A program made the position numbers and the translations under genes. From NCBI GenBank assembly GCA_028284635.1, contig JANQRJ010000071.1, positions 1 to 64,000 of the forward strand: a stretch of 64,000 bases of DNA, in the 5' to 3' direction. Shown here piece by piece: positions 39,958 through 52,038 of this stretch (its first letter is position 1; the number at the start of each line of letters is the position of its first letter). Origin of the DNA: Pelagicoccus sp. (GTDB taxonomy: Bacteria; Verrucomicrobiota; Verrucomicrobiia; Opitutales; Opitutaceae). The notes beneath the pieces were generated by a model. It saw nothing but the letters and a program-made list of their open reading frames with translations, searched no databases and was not told where the DNA came from.

Positions 39958-41457
39958 ATGACAAGAAAAGCCGCCTTCGCCATCGCAACCTCTCTCCTAG
40001 CCTGTTTCGTCTCGCTGGCCGAAACCGCTCCCAAGCCCAACGTACTGTTCATCGCCGTAGACGATCTCAGGCCCGAACTTGGCTGCTACAGAAACACGCA
40101 GGTCCACAGCCCCAATATAGACAAGCTCGCCAGCTCCGGCCTGCTCTTCAACGCCGCCTATTGCCAGCAAGGCGTCTGCACTCCCTCCCGAGCCAGTCTG
40201 CTCACTGGACAAAGACCGGATACCAACGGGGTCCACGACCTCACGACCTCGTTTCGCGAAAAGCTGCCCGACGCGATCACCCTGCCGCAAAGATTCCAGC
40301 AAGCCGGCTACCACATCGAATCTTACGGCAAGATCTTCCATGTGAGAGACGAGGAAACCGTTTGGTCCAACCCACAAAAAACAAGGGATCCAGGAGAGAT
40401 ATATGCGCTGCCGGAAAACCGGGCTATAATGAGCCAAAACAGAAAACGCTTCGCCGAAGAAAAAACCTTACCCAGGCACGGGCCTTACTACGAGAAGGCC
40501 GACGTATCGGATCTCGTTTATCGCGACGGGGTTGTCGCGAGCAACGCCATAGACGCATTGGGGCGTTTCAAAAGCTCCGGGAAACCCTTCTTTCTCGCCG
40601 TAGGCTTCGTCAAGCCCCACCTGCCATTCGCCGCTCCCGCGAAGTACTGGGATCTCTACGACCCGAAAGATATAGAGATTCCCGAAATAAAGGAGTGGCC
40701 CGAGGGCATGCCCGGTTTCGCCGCCACCCACCTGGAAGGCCATCGCAGCTGGGAGCTGCGCAGCTATCAAGGCATGGATCCGGCCAAGCCCGTCACGGAG
40801 GAGCAAGCGGTTCGCCTCATTCATGGCTACTATGCCTGTATCAGCTATATGGATGCGCTGCTAGGGCGAATCATGGACGAACTCGATCGTCTCGAGCTGC
40901 GCCAGAACACCCTCGTCATCCTATGGGGAGACCACGGCTTCAAGCTAGGCGAATTCAACGCCTGGGCCAAGCACAGCAATTTCGAACTGGATACCAGAGC
41001 GCCCCTCATACTCGCCACCCCAGACGGCAAAGCGGCAGGCCACACGAGTGACGCTTTGGTCGAATTCATAGACATCTATCCCACGCTCTGCGACCTAGCA
41101 GGATTGGAGATCCCAGAGGACTTGCCTGGCAAAAGCATGAGGCCCCTGCTCGACAACCCCCAAGCCGCATTCAAGAGCGCGGCCTACAGCCAGTACCCGC
41201 GAACCACCGAGCCGCGCGGGCAAGGGCAGAAGCTCATGGGCTACGCCATGCGAACCGAACGATTCCGCTACGTAGAATGGCGCGAACGCGATTCCGGAGC
41301 GGTTTACGCCCGCGAACTCTACGATCTGGAAACCAAGCGAATCGAAACGATGAACCTGTCAGGAGATCCTCAATATCAGGAAACGATAGCGAGCCTCAGT
41401 CGCCAGATGGCCAAGGACCTGAATCTCGCCACCCTTCCCCGTAGCACGGAGCTTTAG
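39958..41457 (+). CDS. Sulfatase (family S1, iduronate-2-sulfatase-like), copy 2
   Basis: A 499-residue protein starting MTRKAAFAIATSLLACFVSL (Sec signal), PNVLFIAVDDLRPELGCY, formylglycine Cys in GVCTPSRASLLTGQRPDT, and LWGDHGFKLGEF. The C-terminal subdomain has GYAMRTERFRYVEWRERDSG and ELYDLETKRIETMNL. It differs from copy 1 in the middle region, so substrate preference may have diverged. The last residues RSTEL and the stop codon come from the left arm of the family B palindrome at 41440, suggesting the repeat replaced the original 3' end. Confidence 0.92.
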   Translation: MTRKAAFAIATSLLACFVSLAETAPKPNVLFIAVDDLRPELGCYRNTQVHSPNIDKLASSGLLFNAAYCQQGVCTPSRASLLTGQRPDTNGVHDLTTSFREKLPDAITLPQRFQQAGYHIESYGKIFHVRDEETVWSNPQKTRDPGEIYALPENRAIMSQNRKRFAEEKTLPRHGPYYEKADVSDLVYRDGVVASNAIDALGRFKSSGKPFFLAVGFVKPHLPFAAPAKYWDLYDPKDIEIPEIKEWPEGMPGFAATHLEGHRSWELRSYQGMDPAKPVTEEQAVRLIHGYYACISYMDALLGRIMDELDRLELRQNTLVILWGDHGFKLGEFNAWAKHSNFELDTRAPLILATPDGKAAGHTSDALVEFIDIYPTLCDLAGLEIPEDLPGKSMRPLLDNPQAAFKSAAYSQYPRTTEPRGQGQKLMGYAMRTERFRYVEWRERDSGAVYARELYDLETKRIETMNLSGDPQYQETIASLSRQMAKDLNLATLPRSTEL

Positions 41458-41585
41458 CCCGCGACCGTTACTCTCCCACATCATCCCCCTCCTCATCTTC
41501 ATCCTCATCCCAAGATAAAGATGAGGATGAAGAAGACGATGAGGATAAGAAACGAAGCGGTCGCGGGCTAAAGCTCCGCGCTACG
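41440..41585. repeat. Family B palindrome, complete
   Basis: Outer arms CGTAGCACGGAGCTTTAGCC and GGCTAAAGCTCCGCGCTACG, then CGCGACCG/CGGTCGCG, then the core CTTCATCCTCATCC..GATGAGGATGAAG. Almost the full 146 bases can fold on itself. It lies between convergent genes and supplies the stop codon of sulfatase copy 2. Confidence 0.85.
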
Positions 41586-41610
41586 GCACGACCTCCACTC
41601 CAACACCCTC

Positions 41611-44853
<3,243 letters not shown>

Positions 44854-44861
44854 CTATGCTT

Positions 44862-45716
44862 TCAAAGACGCTTTCCGGCCAGTTTCGCCAGGCGATCCCA
44901 TTCTTCGATATAGCGAGCGAAGTGCTTTTTGCCCTTGCCTATCTCTTCCTCCAGCAAGGCCCGCAGCAGAGCCTGCTCTTCGGCGTAGGCCTTGTCGCTC
45001 AGCAGCCCCGCAAAATGGGCTATCCGGGCCCAGAGAAGGTGCGTAGTGACTGCATCGAATTCGTTGTAATCCAGAATCGCCTGCAGGTTTCCCTGTAACC
45101 ATAAGTCGGATACCGCACCACCTTCCGTATCCACTTTTCCGGGAATGCCGGAAAGCGTGGCGATCTCGTGCAGCCTTGGCGTCTGTCCCCAACGCCCCAC
45201 CATCGGAGCGAGATCGACATTGTGGTCGCTGCTGTTCGAAAAATAGTCGACCCCCTCCCAGGGCTTGTTGGGGCGCTCTCCCATGCCCTGGCCGAAAAGC
45301 CCGTGAACGACTGAACGCTGCACGATGATCGGCACATCCGCGTTATGGGAATTGTAGCCCACCAGCTGCGGCTTGCGCGAACCGATCGCCTTGAGAAGCA
45401 TCTTGAGAATCGAACGTTCCTTGGCCTTCTCGGGATCGTCGGCAGTCACAGGCAACGTCACCAGCTTCAGCCGAAGTTCGCCTTTTTCCACCTCGCGCAG
45501 TATCCCGGAAACAGATACGATACGACATAGCACCGTCTTGAGATAAGGCTGCGGCATTTCCTCCGTGGCTCCTCCCTCGCGCCAAAGCCGCTTCATCGCC
45601 TCCTCCGCCCCATGAGCGCCGTTCGTATCCACTCCGTACAGCATCTCGGCGCTGAGCGGATCGGGGATCCACTCCAAGTCGAAGGAAAAGACGCAAGATT
45701 CGATGGATTTAAGCAC
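44862..45716 (-). CDS. Predicted 3'-5' exonuclease (PolB-like exonuclease domain)
   Basis: A 284-residue protein. The DEDD-type exonuclease residues are visible: FDLEWIPD (motif I), GYNSHNADVPIIVQ (motif II) and YNEFDAVTTHLLWARI (motif III). It matches the stand-alone family PF10108 (DNA_pol_B_exo2), whose role is probably DNA or RNA trimming in repair. The C-terminus after about 240 is a polar helix. It begins 12 bases after the beta-galactosidase ATG region in the opposite order on the same strand, so co-transcription with lacZ is possible but not implied functionally. Confidence 0.82.
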   Translation of the reverse strand: MLKSIESCVFSFDLEWIPDPLSAEMLYGVDTNGAHGAEEAMKRLWREGGATEEMPQPYLKTVLCRIVSVSGILREVEKGELRLKLVTLPVTADDPEKAKERSILKMLLKAIGSRKPQLVGYNSHNADVPIIVQRSVVHGLFGQGMGERPNKPWEGVDYFSNSSDHNVDLAPMVGRWGQTPRLHEIATLSGIPGKVDTEGGAVSDLWLQGNLQAILDYNEFDAVTTHLLWARIAHFAGLLSDKAYAEEQALLRALLEEEIGKGKKHFARYIEEWDRLAKLAGKRL

Positions 45717-45802
45717 GGATGGCAGGTGTGCAGAAGTTTCGCGCGATTGTTAAGACTTTCTTGCGACTTGCCTCCAAAGCCGGGCCAAGCATCGTGCCGG
45801 GA

Positions 45803-46789
45803 ATGTCCTACGAAACCGAACTCGCCGTCGCCAAGGAAGCCGTACGCAAAGCCTCCCTTCTCTGCTCAGCAGCCCAAAGCGGCCTCATAGACGCCGAAAA
45901 GCACGACAAAGCGGACAAGTCTCCCGTCACTGTCGCAGACTACGGAGCCCAGGCTCTCGTCCTCGACACCCTAGCAAAGGCCTTTCCCAACGATCCAGCA
46001 GTAGGAGAAGAAGACTCGGGAGACCTGCGCCAGCCGGAAAATGCCGAGCTCTTCGCCAGCGTCGTCAGCTACGTACAGCGAATCGAGCCGGGCCTCGAAG
46101 CCGACTCGATCCTCGCCGCAATCGATCGCGGCAGCCACGAAGGCGGAAAGCAAGGCCGCTTCTGGACCCTAGATCCCATCGACGGCACCAAAGGCTTCCT
46201 GCGAGGCGAGCAATACGCCGTCGCTCTCGCCCTCATCGAAAACGGCGAAGTCGTGCTCGGAGTTCTCGGCTGTCCCAATCTCCCAGTCGATCCCAGCAAC
46301 CCCGCTTCCCCCAAAGGCTGCCTCCTATTTGCCGTCAAAGGCCAAGGAGCCTTCCAAGCCCCGCTCGCTGATCTCGCGGCAGCGACCTCGATTTCCACCG
46401 ATTCAGTCGCCGAGCCAGAAAAAGCCGTCTTCTGCGAATCCGTCGAGTCCGGCCACACCGCCCACGGACGCTCCGCCACCATCACCCAAGCTCTCGGCAC
46501 CTCCGTCGAACCCTTCCGCATGGATAGCCAGTGCAAGTATGCCGCCGTCTCCCGAGGCCAGGCCTCCGTCTACCTGCGACTGCCCACCCGCCCCAGCTAC
46601 GAAGAAAAGATCTGGGACCACGCTGCCGGCTACATCGTGCTGAAAGAAGCCGGAGGCCAAATCGCCGACACCTTTGGCGAGCCGCTGGACTTCTCCCTCG
46701 GCCGCACTCTAAAGAAAAACAAAGGCATCGTCGCCACCTCGCCTGGCGTTTTCCAAGCCGTCATAGAAGCGGTCGTCCAATCCAGCTAA
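45803..46789 (+). CDS. 3'(2'),5'-bisphosphate nucleotidase (CysQ/HAL2-like)
   Basis: A 328-residue inositol-monophosphatase-fold enzyme starting MSYETELAVAKEAVRKASLL. It removes the 3'-phosphate of PAP from sulfate assimilation, protecting against its toxicity. Motifs: KSPVTVADYGAQALV, the metal Glu pair in GEEDSG, and LDPIDGTKGFLRGEQYAVAL; the second motif IWDHAAGYIVLKEAGG is intact. It resembles the long plant/yeast HAL2 type rather than the short E. coli CysQ. The start at 45803 avoids a 28-residue extension that lacks similarity. It is divergent from the exonuclease gene. Confidence 0.9.
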   Translation: MSYETELAVAKEAVRKASLLCSAAQSGLIDAEKHDKADKSPVTVADYGAQALVLDTLAKAFPNDPAVGEEDSGDLRQPENAELFASVVSYVQRIEPGLEADSILAAIDRGSHEGGKQGRFWTLDPIDGTKGFLRGEQYAVALALIENGEVVLGVLGCPNLPVDPSNPASPKGCLLFAVKGQGAFQAPLADLAAATSISTDSVAEPEKAVFCESVESGHTAHGRSATITQALGTSVEPFRMDSQCKYAAVSRGQASVYLRLPTRPSYEEKIWDHAAGYIVLKEAGGQIADTFGEPLDFSLGRTLKKNKGIVATSPGVFQAVIEAVVQSS

Positions 46790-46882
46790 GCTGCTTGTCG
46801 TCCGGTTTCCAAGGTAGGGCCCGAAGAGAGACAGCGATTCGCAATTGCGTCGGAGCGAAGGGCGACTACTCAATCGGCCCAC

Positions 46883-47773
46883 ATGAAACCTACTCTGCTC
46901 GTACTCGCCGCTGGCATGGGAAGCCGCTTCGGCGGACTGAAACAGATGGAGCCAGTCGGTCCGAATGGAGAATGGCTCCTCGACTACTCAGTGCGAGACG
47001 CCAGCCGAGCAGGATTCGCCAAGGTCGTCTTCGTAATCCGCCCGGAAATGGAAACCGAATTTCGGGCCATGACCGAAGCCAAGTACTCGGACCAGCTCGA
47101 AATCGCCTATGCCTTCCAGGAAAAGTCCGACATCCCTATTCCCGTGGAAAACCTCGAAAGCCGAGTGAAGCCGTGGGGCACGGGACATGCCGTTTACGCT
47201 GCTCGCGAGAGCCTGCAAAGCGCCTTCGCGGTGATCAATGCCGACGACTTCTACGGAGCAGAGGCCTTCGAAGAGCTCGCCCGCTTTCTAGAGAGAGAAG
47301 AGACGCAATCCCAACAGGAAACCTACGCTCTGGTCGGCTACCGACTGGCCAACACTCTCTCGCCCCACGGAACCGTTTCGCGCGGCATTTGCCGAAGCGA
47401 CGAAGATGGCAATCTGCTTTCCATCGAAGAGCACAGTGAAATAGGGCGTACGGACGACGGAGCGGCGATTCTCGCCCTCGACGCGGCCGGGCAGCCAGTA
47501 GAGCTCGCTCCAGACACTCTGGTCTCGCTCAACTGCTGGGGATTCCCGGCAGGCTGGGCAAACCGTCTGGAACCGCTGTTCAAGAAATTTCTCGAGGAGC
47601 GGGCCCACGAACCGAAGTCCGAGTTTCACCTGCCCGCAGCAGTGCACGCCTTAGTCTCCACCGGTCGAGCCCAAGCTCGAGCCCTGCCTTGCAACGCGCA
47701 GTGGTTCGGCGTCACCCACCGCGAAGATCTCGCAGAGACTCGAGCGGCTCTGCGGAAACTAGCTGAAAGGTAG
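46883..47773 (+). CDS. Nucleotidyltransferase (sugar-1-phosphate NTP transferase-like)
   Basis: A 296-residue protein with the NTP-transferase N-terminus: LLVLAAGMGSRFGGLKQMEP (nucleotide loop LxAGxGxRxxxxxK) and FAVINADDFYGAEAF with the metal Asp pair. The middle YALVGYRLANTLSPHGTVSRG and the C-terminal SLNCWGFPAGWANRLEPLFK support a sugar-nucleotide synthesis role; the sugar is unknown. It is on the same strand as the CysQ-like gene, 93 bases apart, and converges with the membrane fusion protein gene. Confidence 0.85.
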   Translation: MKPTLLVLAAGMGSRFGGLKQMEPVGPNGEWLLDYSVRDASRAGFAKVVFVIRPEMETEFRAMTEAKYSDQLEIAYAFQEKSDIPIPVENLESRVKPWGTGHAVYAARESLQSAFAVINADDFYGAEAFEELARFLEREETQSQQETYALVGYRLANTLSPHGTVSRGICRSDEDGNLLSIEEHSEIGRTDDGAAILALDAAGQPVELAPDTLVSLNCWGFPAGWANRLEPLFKKFLEERAHEPKSEFHLPAAVHALVSTGRAQARALPCNAQWFGVTHREDLAETRAALRKLAER

Positions 47774-47824
47774 GGCGGCTTCCTCGTAGCGCGGATCAAG
47801 CAAAACGGAGGGAGCCCCTACCCT

Positions 47825-48940
47825 CTAGAAGTCTTTCAGTTCGGCGCGCACTCGGTCGCCGGACTTGAAGAGCTCGAGGTCGTCCACGATCACTTGATCG
47901 CCCTCTTCCAGCCCTTCGACGATTTCCACGTTGGTCATGCTTCCGTAGCCTTTGACGATGCGGCGCAGCGAGACCTCTCCGTGGGAAACGACGAAGACGC
48001 GATCGCCCATGATGGCAGAGCCGGGAATGATCAGGGCTCCGGGCCGCTCGTCGAGCGTAATGGTCGATTCGCCCGTAAGGCCGGGAAATAGCCGCTCCTG
48101 AGCCATCTCCATTTCCAAGTAGACGGTGTAGCGCTGGGTCTCGGGATCAGCCACCGGCAGAGTCTTGGTCACTTTGCCGCTGAAAGTCTGATCGCCGTAT
48201 CCAAGAAATCTTACACGCGCAATCTGCCCGATCCGCACGCCGGCGAAGTTCTCTTCGCTCACCTGCACCTCGACGCGGCGTTCCAGGGAGATCATCTGGG
48301 CAACGCCGTCGCCACTCGCCAGAAGATCGCCTCGATGGGCAAGAATCTCCGTCACCACGCCATCCATCGGAGCTCGGATCGACATCTTTTCGCGCTGCCG
48401 CTCCATAGCCTTGAGTTCGTTCTCGAGCTTGGCGACGCGAGCGTTTCGAGCGTCGGTCTCGCCATCGACTTCCTGCTGCAGGCTCTGCAAGCCGCGGGTC
48501 GCCTGATCGAGCTGGGCCTTGCTTGCCGCGCCGGAATTGTACTGCCGTTCAACGTCTTCCAAAAGCTCCTGGGCGTTTATCAAAGCGAACTGCCGACTCG
48601 AGCCACGCTCGAGAGCCGCAAGTTCTGTATCGAGCGAGATCTGCACGCGCTCGATGTCCAGCTCCAGGTCTCCCTGGTCCAGGGCCATCAGTAGATCGCC
48701 CTCGGATACTTCCGCGCCGATTTCCAGAAAGGTCTCCACCACCCGTCCCGCAAGGTCGCTGCGCACGAGCATTTCCTTTTCCGCGACCACCTTGACCGTG
48801 CCGGGCACGGAACGCACCGCGATGTGCCGTTTCGCTTCCGCCACCAGAGCTAGTGGCTGCAGCGTAGTGAGAAAGTAGATACTCGCTCCGACAACAAGTC
48901 CGAGAGCCAGAAAGAGTTTCACCCAAAATCCAAGCTTCAT
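47825..48940 (-). CDS. Membrane fusion protein (RND/HlyD-type periplasmic adaptor)
   Basis: A 371-residue protein with an N-terminal anchor (FLALGLVVGASIYFLTTL), biotinyl/lipoyl-like halves (VVAEKEMLVRSDLAGRVVE, GAEVSEGDLLMALDQ), a helical hairpin (about 95-180) and the adaptor barrel. GLTGESTITLDERPGALIIP is the typical C-terminal block. It links an inner-membrane pump to TolC. It is 21 bases from the tolC-like gene, but no pump gene follows: the next gene is on the other strand. The pump must be encoded elsewhere. Confidence 0.88.
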   Translation of the reverse strand: MKLGFWVKLFLALGLVVGASIYFLTTLQPLALVAEAKRHIAVRSVPGTVKVVAEKEMLVRSDLAGRVVETFLEIGAEVSEGDLLMALDQGDLELDIERVQISLDTELAALERGSSRQFALINAQELLEDVERQYNSGAASKAQLDQATRGLQSLQQEVDGETDARNARVAKLENELKAMERQREKMSIRAPMDGVVTEILAHRGDLLASGDGVAQMISLERRVEVQVSEENFAGVRIGQIARVRFLGYGDQTFSGKVTKTLPVADPETQRYTVYLEMEMAQERLFPGLTGESTITLDERPGALIIPGSAIMGDRVFVVSHGEVSLRRIVKGYGSMTNVEIVEGLEEGDQVIVDDLELFKSGDRVRAELKDF

Positions 48941-48961
48941 GAAAACAACCGCCGCAAAAAA

Positions 48962-50308
48962 TCAGTTTCCGCCACCGAGCTCAAACTCCTCCAAGCCGGC
49001 AAGCGAGACGAAACGGGCCACCGCCTCGAAATACGCCATGCGCGAACGCTGCAGCTGGATCGAAGCGAGAGCGAAATCCTCCTCCAGATCGTCCAGCTGC
49101 GCCTGGGAGACACGCTGGTCAACCACCCCGTCGCGAGCGGAGGCGAGGCCTTTCTCTCGCTTTTCCATCAGTCGCTCGTCGATCGCCAAGGTCCTTGCAG
49201 CCAATTCCAAGGTTAGGAGCTGTCGCGAAATGATCCGTTCCGTCGCGCCGCGCAGGCTTGCCTGAAGCTTGCGGGTGCGGGCCAGTCGGGCGGCGGCCTC
49301 CATCTGGCGACCCTTGGTCCTAAATCCATCGAAGATATCCCAGCCGACTCTCAAACCGAAGTAGACAAACTCCTGCTCGCGTCGGGTGCCGTCGTCGTCC
49401 AAGGCGTTGGAAGACATGCCGATCTCCGCGTCGAACTTCGGCCGCGTGGCGACTTTCTCGATTTCGAGCTGGTTCTTGGCTATCTCGACCTCAAGCGCTT
49501 GCTTGCGCAGGGCCTCGTCGGTTTCCAAGGCGGGTTGCACGTAGCGAAGCAAAGAGCGAACCTTTTCAGGCGGCATCACGGCGACCTTCGGGATAGCGGC
49601 AGCGAGCTGCGCCTCCACGGCCACCCTATCCATTCCGACATACAAAGCGAAGTCGATCAAACTCGTCTCCCAGTCATTCAAAGCAGACAGGTAAGTTAAC
49701 TCCTGTCTTTCCAGTTCGATCTCCAGACTCTCAAGCGAGGCCTCGCTAGCCGAACCCGCGTCGACCTCCTTGCGTTGCCTGGCCACGGCTTCGCGCTTCA
49801 GCTCCAGACTGCGAGAGCTGGCCTCCAGTTCTTGCTTGGCAATCACCAGCCCCATGTAGCCGCGGCGCGTGTTTTGAACAATCTGCGATGCGGTCTGAGA
49901 CGCATTCAGAGTTTCGATATCGTAGCGTAGCGAACCGATCTCCTTCTCCGAATCTCGGGCACCCCAATGGTAGAGCGGCTGGCTGAGCGTGAGATCGTAG
50001 ACGACGCGATCCTCGAAGCTGCTTTCGTCAGCCGAGCCCTGCTCTTCCTCCTGTCGCAGCGAAACCGAGGTACGGAGACTGGGCAGCACGGCAGCGCGAC
50101 TCGCCACGCGACGCCCTCGAGCCTCCTCCTCGAAATACTGCTGCAGCTGGGCGGCTTCCGAGGCGTTGAGCGCGTTCTCTAGAACCGCCTGCAGTCCTGG
50201 CATCAAGTCCTCCGGCAATTGCCTTCGCAAGGGAGCGGTCGTCGCAGCACCAACGAACAGCAGGGCAAGGTTCAAGGCGGCCAGAAATCTAAGCGTGTCG
50301 TTCTTCAA
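48962..50308 (-). CDS. TolC-family outer membrane protein
   Basis: A 448-residue protein from a TTG start with a Sec signal (TLRFLAALNLALLFVGAATT). It has two repeats of the TolC/OEP domain with long coiled helices (e.g. LELKREAVARQRKEVDAGSA and the second repeat TRKLQASLRGATERIISRQL). It forms the outer-membrane channel of an efflux or secretion pump. A frame from an ATG at 50410 would add 34 residues that do not look like a signal, so the TTG was preferred; no clear ribosome-binding site supports either. The adaptor gene follows. Confidence 0.85.
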   Translation of the reverse strand: MKNDTLRFLAALNLALLFVGAATTAPLRRQLPEDLMPGLQAVLENALNASEAAQLQQYFEEEARGRRVASRAAVLPSLRTSVSLRQEEEQGSADESSFEDRVVYDLTLSQPLYHWGARDSEKEIGSLRYDIETLNASQTASQIVQNTRRGYMGLVIAKQELEASSRSLELKREAVARQRKEVDAGSASEASLESLEIELERQELTYLSALNDWETSLIDFALYVGMDRVAVEAQLAAAIPKVAVMPPEKVRSLLRYVQPALETDEALRKQALEVEIAKNQLEIEKVATRPKFDAEIGMSSNALDDDGTRREQEFVYFGLRVGWDIFDGFRTKGRQMEAAARLARTRKLQASLRGATERIISRQLLTLELAARTLAIDERLMEKREKGLASARDGVVDQRVSQAQLDDLEEDFALASIQLQRSRMAYFEAVARFVSLAGLEEFELGGGN

Positions 50309-50729
50309 GGTCGGGCAGGGATAGAAATGCGGGAAAGGCGGATCCAAATACGGTTTACGCAAGAGGCTGCAGACGCAGGTTCTGGGGAAGGGCCACACGC
50401 GGATCAACACATTTTGTGGAGGGCGGATCCGCCCACCGCTTAATCCTACTCTTCCTCTTACTCTTAATCCTAATCTAGCAAAGCCAGAGCCAAATAGACT
50501 GAAGGCCGAAGGCCGCCAAATCCACCTTCAGCCTTCAGTCCAAATCCCTTCAGCCTTTTACGCGAAGAGAGCTTTTTAGTCCGTAGCAGTTTAGTCTATA
50601 GCTTCGAAAAGCTAAACGCCTATTTGGCTCTGGCTCTGCCAGCTTAGGATCAGGATCGCGGACCGAGACTGGCAAATAAGGTTTGATTTCGCTGGGATAG
50701 CGCGTCTTGTTTTCCGCCTTCTCGCACAA
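50309..50729. other. Gene-free stretch upstream of tRNA-Leu
   Basis: It contains a short pyrimidine-rich piece of family B (about 50440-50475) and the family C element at 50470-50645. No gene is supported. Confidence 0.5.
50470..50645. repeat. Family C dispersed repeat, inverted-repeat form
   Basis: Left arm AGCAAAGCCAGAGCCAAATA and right arm CCTATTTGGCTCTGGCTCTG are inverse; CTGAAGGC, CCTTCAGCCTTCAGTC and CCCTTCAGCCTTTTACGCGA lie between. The left half in reverse matches 2490-2605 block by block. Confidence 0.7.
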
Positions 50730-50811
50730 GCCCAGGTGGCGGAATTGGTAGACGCGCCAGGTTTAGGTTCTGGTATCGAAAGGTGTGGGGGTTCGAGTCC
50801 CCCCTTGGGCA
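50730..50811 (+). tRNA. tRNA-Leu (anticodon TAG)
   Basis: The acceptor stem GCCCAGG pairs with CTTGGGC at 50804-50810, with A as discriminator. The D-arm is GGCGGAATTGGTAGACGC, the anticodon loop TTTAGGT gives TAG, and the T-arm GGGGGTTCGAGTCCCCC is perfect. The variable arm (TATCGAAAGGTG) is long, as expected for class II Leu tRNA. CCA is not encoded. Confidence 0.95.
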
Positions 50812-50827
50812 TGCGATAGGTTCGTCC

Positions 50828-51143
50828 CGTAGAACGGAGCTTTCGAAGTCGGGTCGTAGCTCGAAGAGCGAAGCCTGAAGCCCGCTTCGTTTCTTGTCTT
50901 CATCATCTTCTTCATCCTCATCTTTATCCTAGTGATGAGGATGAAGATGTGGAGAGGGGATGATGAGGACGAATTGCAGACGCGGTCCCGCTCTGCGCAT
51001 AGGCGTCAACTTAGCCGCCTTTGCCTGTGAAAAATGTGTCCGGAGGACTCGTTCCACCCTCTATGCCAGTGATGAAAAGGCGACGATCGGCCTCTAAACG
51101 AGCTTAAGTTGACGCCTATGCGCTCTGCGGAATCCGCACTACG
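50828..51143. repeat. Family B palindrome interrupted by a MITE
   Basis: The left arm begins CGTAGAACGGAGC, followed by a core CTTCATCCTCATCTTTATCC..GATGAGGATGAAG (50910-50950) and the right arm GCGGTCCCGCTCTGCG|GAATCCGCACTACG. The right arm is split by the element at 50998-51120. The arm sequence matches the reverse complement of 9096-9125. The last bases contain the psd stop codon. Confidence 0.8.
50998..51120. mobile_element. 123-bp MITE (family D) with terminal inverted repeats and target duplication
   Basis: Terminal inverted repeats CATAGGCGTCAACTTA (50998-51013) and TAAGTTGACGCCTATG (51105-51120) are identical over 16 bases. The direct repeat CGCTCTGCG flanks it on both sides (50989-50997 and 51121-51129), a 9-base target duplication. 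Removing the element and one copy restores a continuous family B arm. It has no coding capacity. Confidence 0.85.
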
Positions 51144-52038
51144 ATATAGCCGTTCCTAGCACGTCGCCCATCCGGGCGTAGACTTCTCGTCGCTGGGCGC
51201 CGTGGGTCTGGAGGTCTTCGGCGAGCTCAAGGCAGCCTTCTTGGAAAATAGTTACCACGCAGGACCCGCCGAAAGCGAAATAGCCCAGCTCGTCTCCACG
51301 TTCAACCGTCTGGTCGACTTTGGCAGTCATGCGAATAGAGCCGACGCAGGTCGCCCCGATCGCCAGGAAGGATACCATGCCGTAAGGTTCGGTCTCGATA
51401 ACGGTGAGGATGCGCTTGTTTTGCCAAAGATAGCTCACGTTGCGGCTCAAGGCGATGGGGTTCACGCTGTAGAACGAGCCGTTTATCAGCGTCTGTTCGA
51501 GAATCCGCCCCGCGACCGGCGCGTGGAAGCGATGGTAGTCGACCGGACAGAGGCGGGAGACCACGGCAACACCTCCTCTGTATTGGTTGGCCAAGGACGC
51601 CGAGCCTAGCAGTCCGACTGTGTTGAAACGCTGGCCTTTCACGTACATGCCTTCGTGGGCGTCCAGAGCGGCTATGCCGAGATGGCGACCGTCGGCTGGC
51701 AGGACAAGCGTATCGGCGCCCTCCGCGATGGGACGGGCATCGGGCTTGAGTCTTCGGTAGAAGAAGTCGTTGAATGTCGGATACGAGTCGGCAGGTTCGA
51801 GAAACTCGTCTTCGTCGAGATCGTATTTCCGAACGAAGGGAAGAATCTTGGCGGCGCTTGCGGGCCTATTCATGCGGCTGCCGTACCAACGGGAGAACAG
51901 CGAGCGGCGCACGAGGGGCAGGACGCCGAGGCGACCCAGCGGGTTTTCATAGGTGAGTCGCAGGAAACGTTCTCCGTAGATGGCTTCGGTCTCGACGCGG
52001 TCGAGGTAGCGATGGTGAAAACGGATCGGCTTCTTCAT
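51139..52038 (-). CDS. psd: Phosphatidylserine decarboxylase
   Basis: A 299-residue protein starting [19 protein letters not shown] that makes phosphatidylethanolamine. YPTFNDFFYRRLKPDARPI, LVLPADGRHLGIA, CPVDYHRFHAPVAG and the cleavage site FAFGGSCVVTIF (Gly-Ser of the GGS triad, which yields the pyruvoyl group) are present; the C-terminal alpha chain is complete. The ATG overlaps the asnS stop (TGATG), so they are co-transcribed. The stop codon and the residues TAIS lie in repeat sequence at 51139-51150. Confidence 0.92.
   Translation of the reverse strand: MKKPIRFHHRYLDRVETEAIYGERFLRLTYENPLGRLGVLPLVRRSLFSRWYGSRMNRPASAAKILPFVRKYDLDEDEFLEPADSYPTFNDFFYRRLKPDARPIAEGADTLVLPADGRHLGIAALDAHEGMYVKGQRFNTVGLLGSASLANQYRGGVAVVSRLCPVDYHRFHAPVAGRILEQTLINGSFYSVNPIALSRNVSYLWQNKRILTVIETEPYGMVSFLAIGATCVGSIRMTAKVDQTVERGDELGYFAFGGSCVVTIFQEGCLELAEDLQTHGAQRREVYARMGDVLGTAIS

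Noticed and set aside
50309..50410. ATG start for the TolC-like gene at 50410
   Set aside because: The added residues do not form a signal peptide; a TTG at 50308 gives one. Kept as uncertain.
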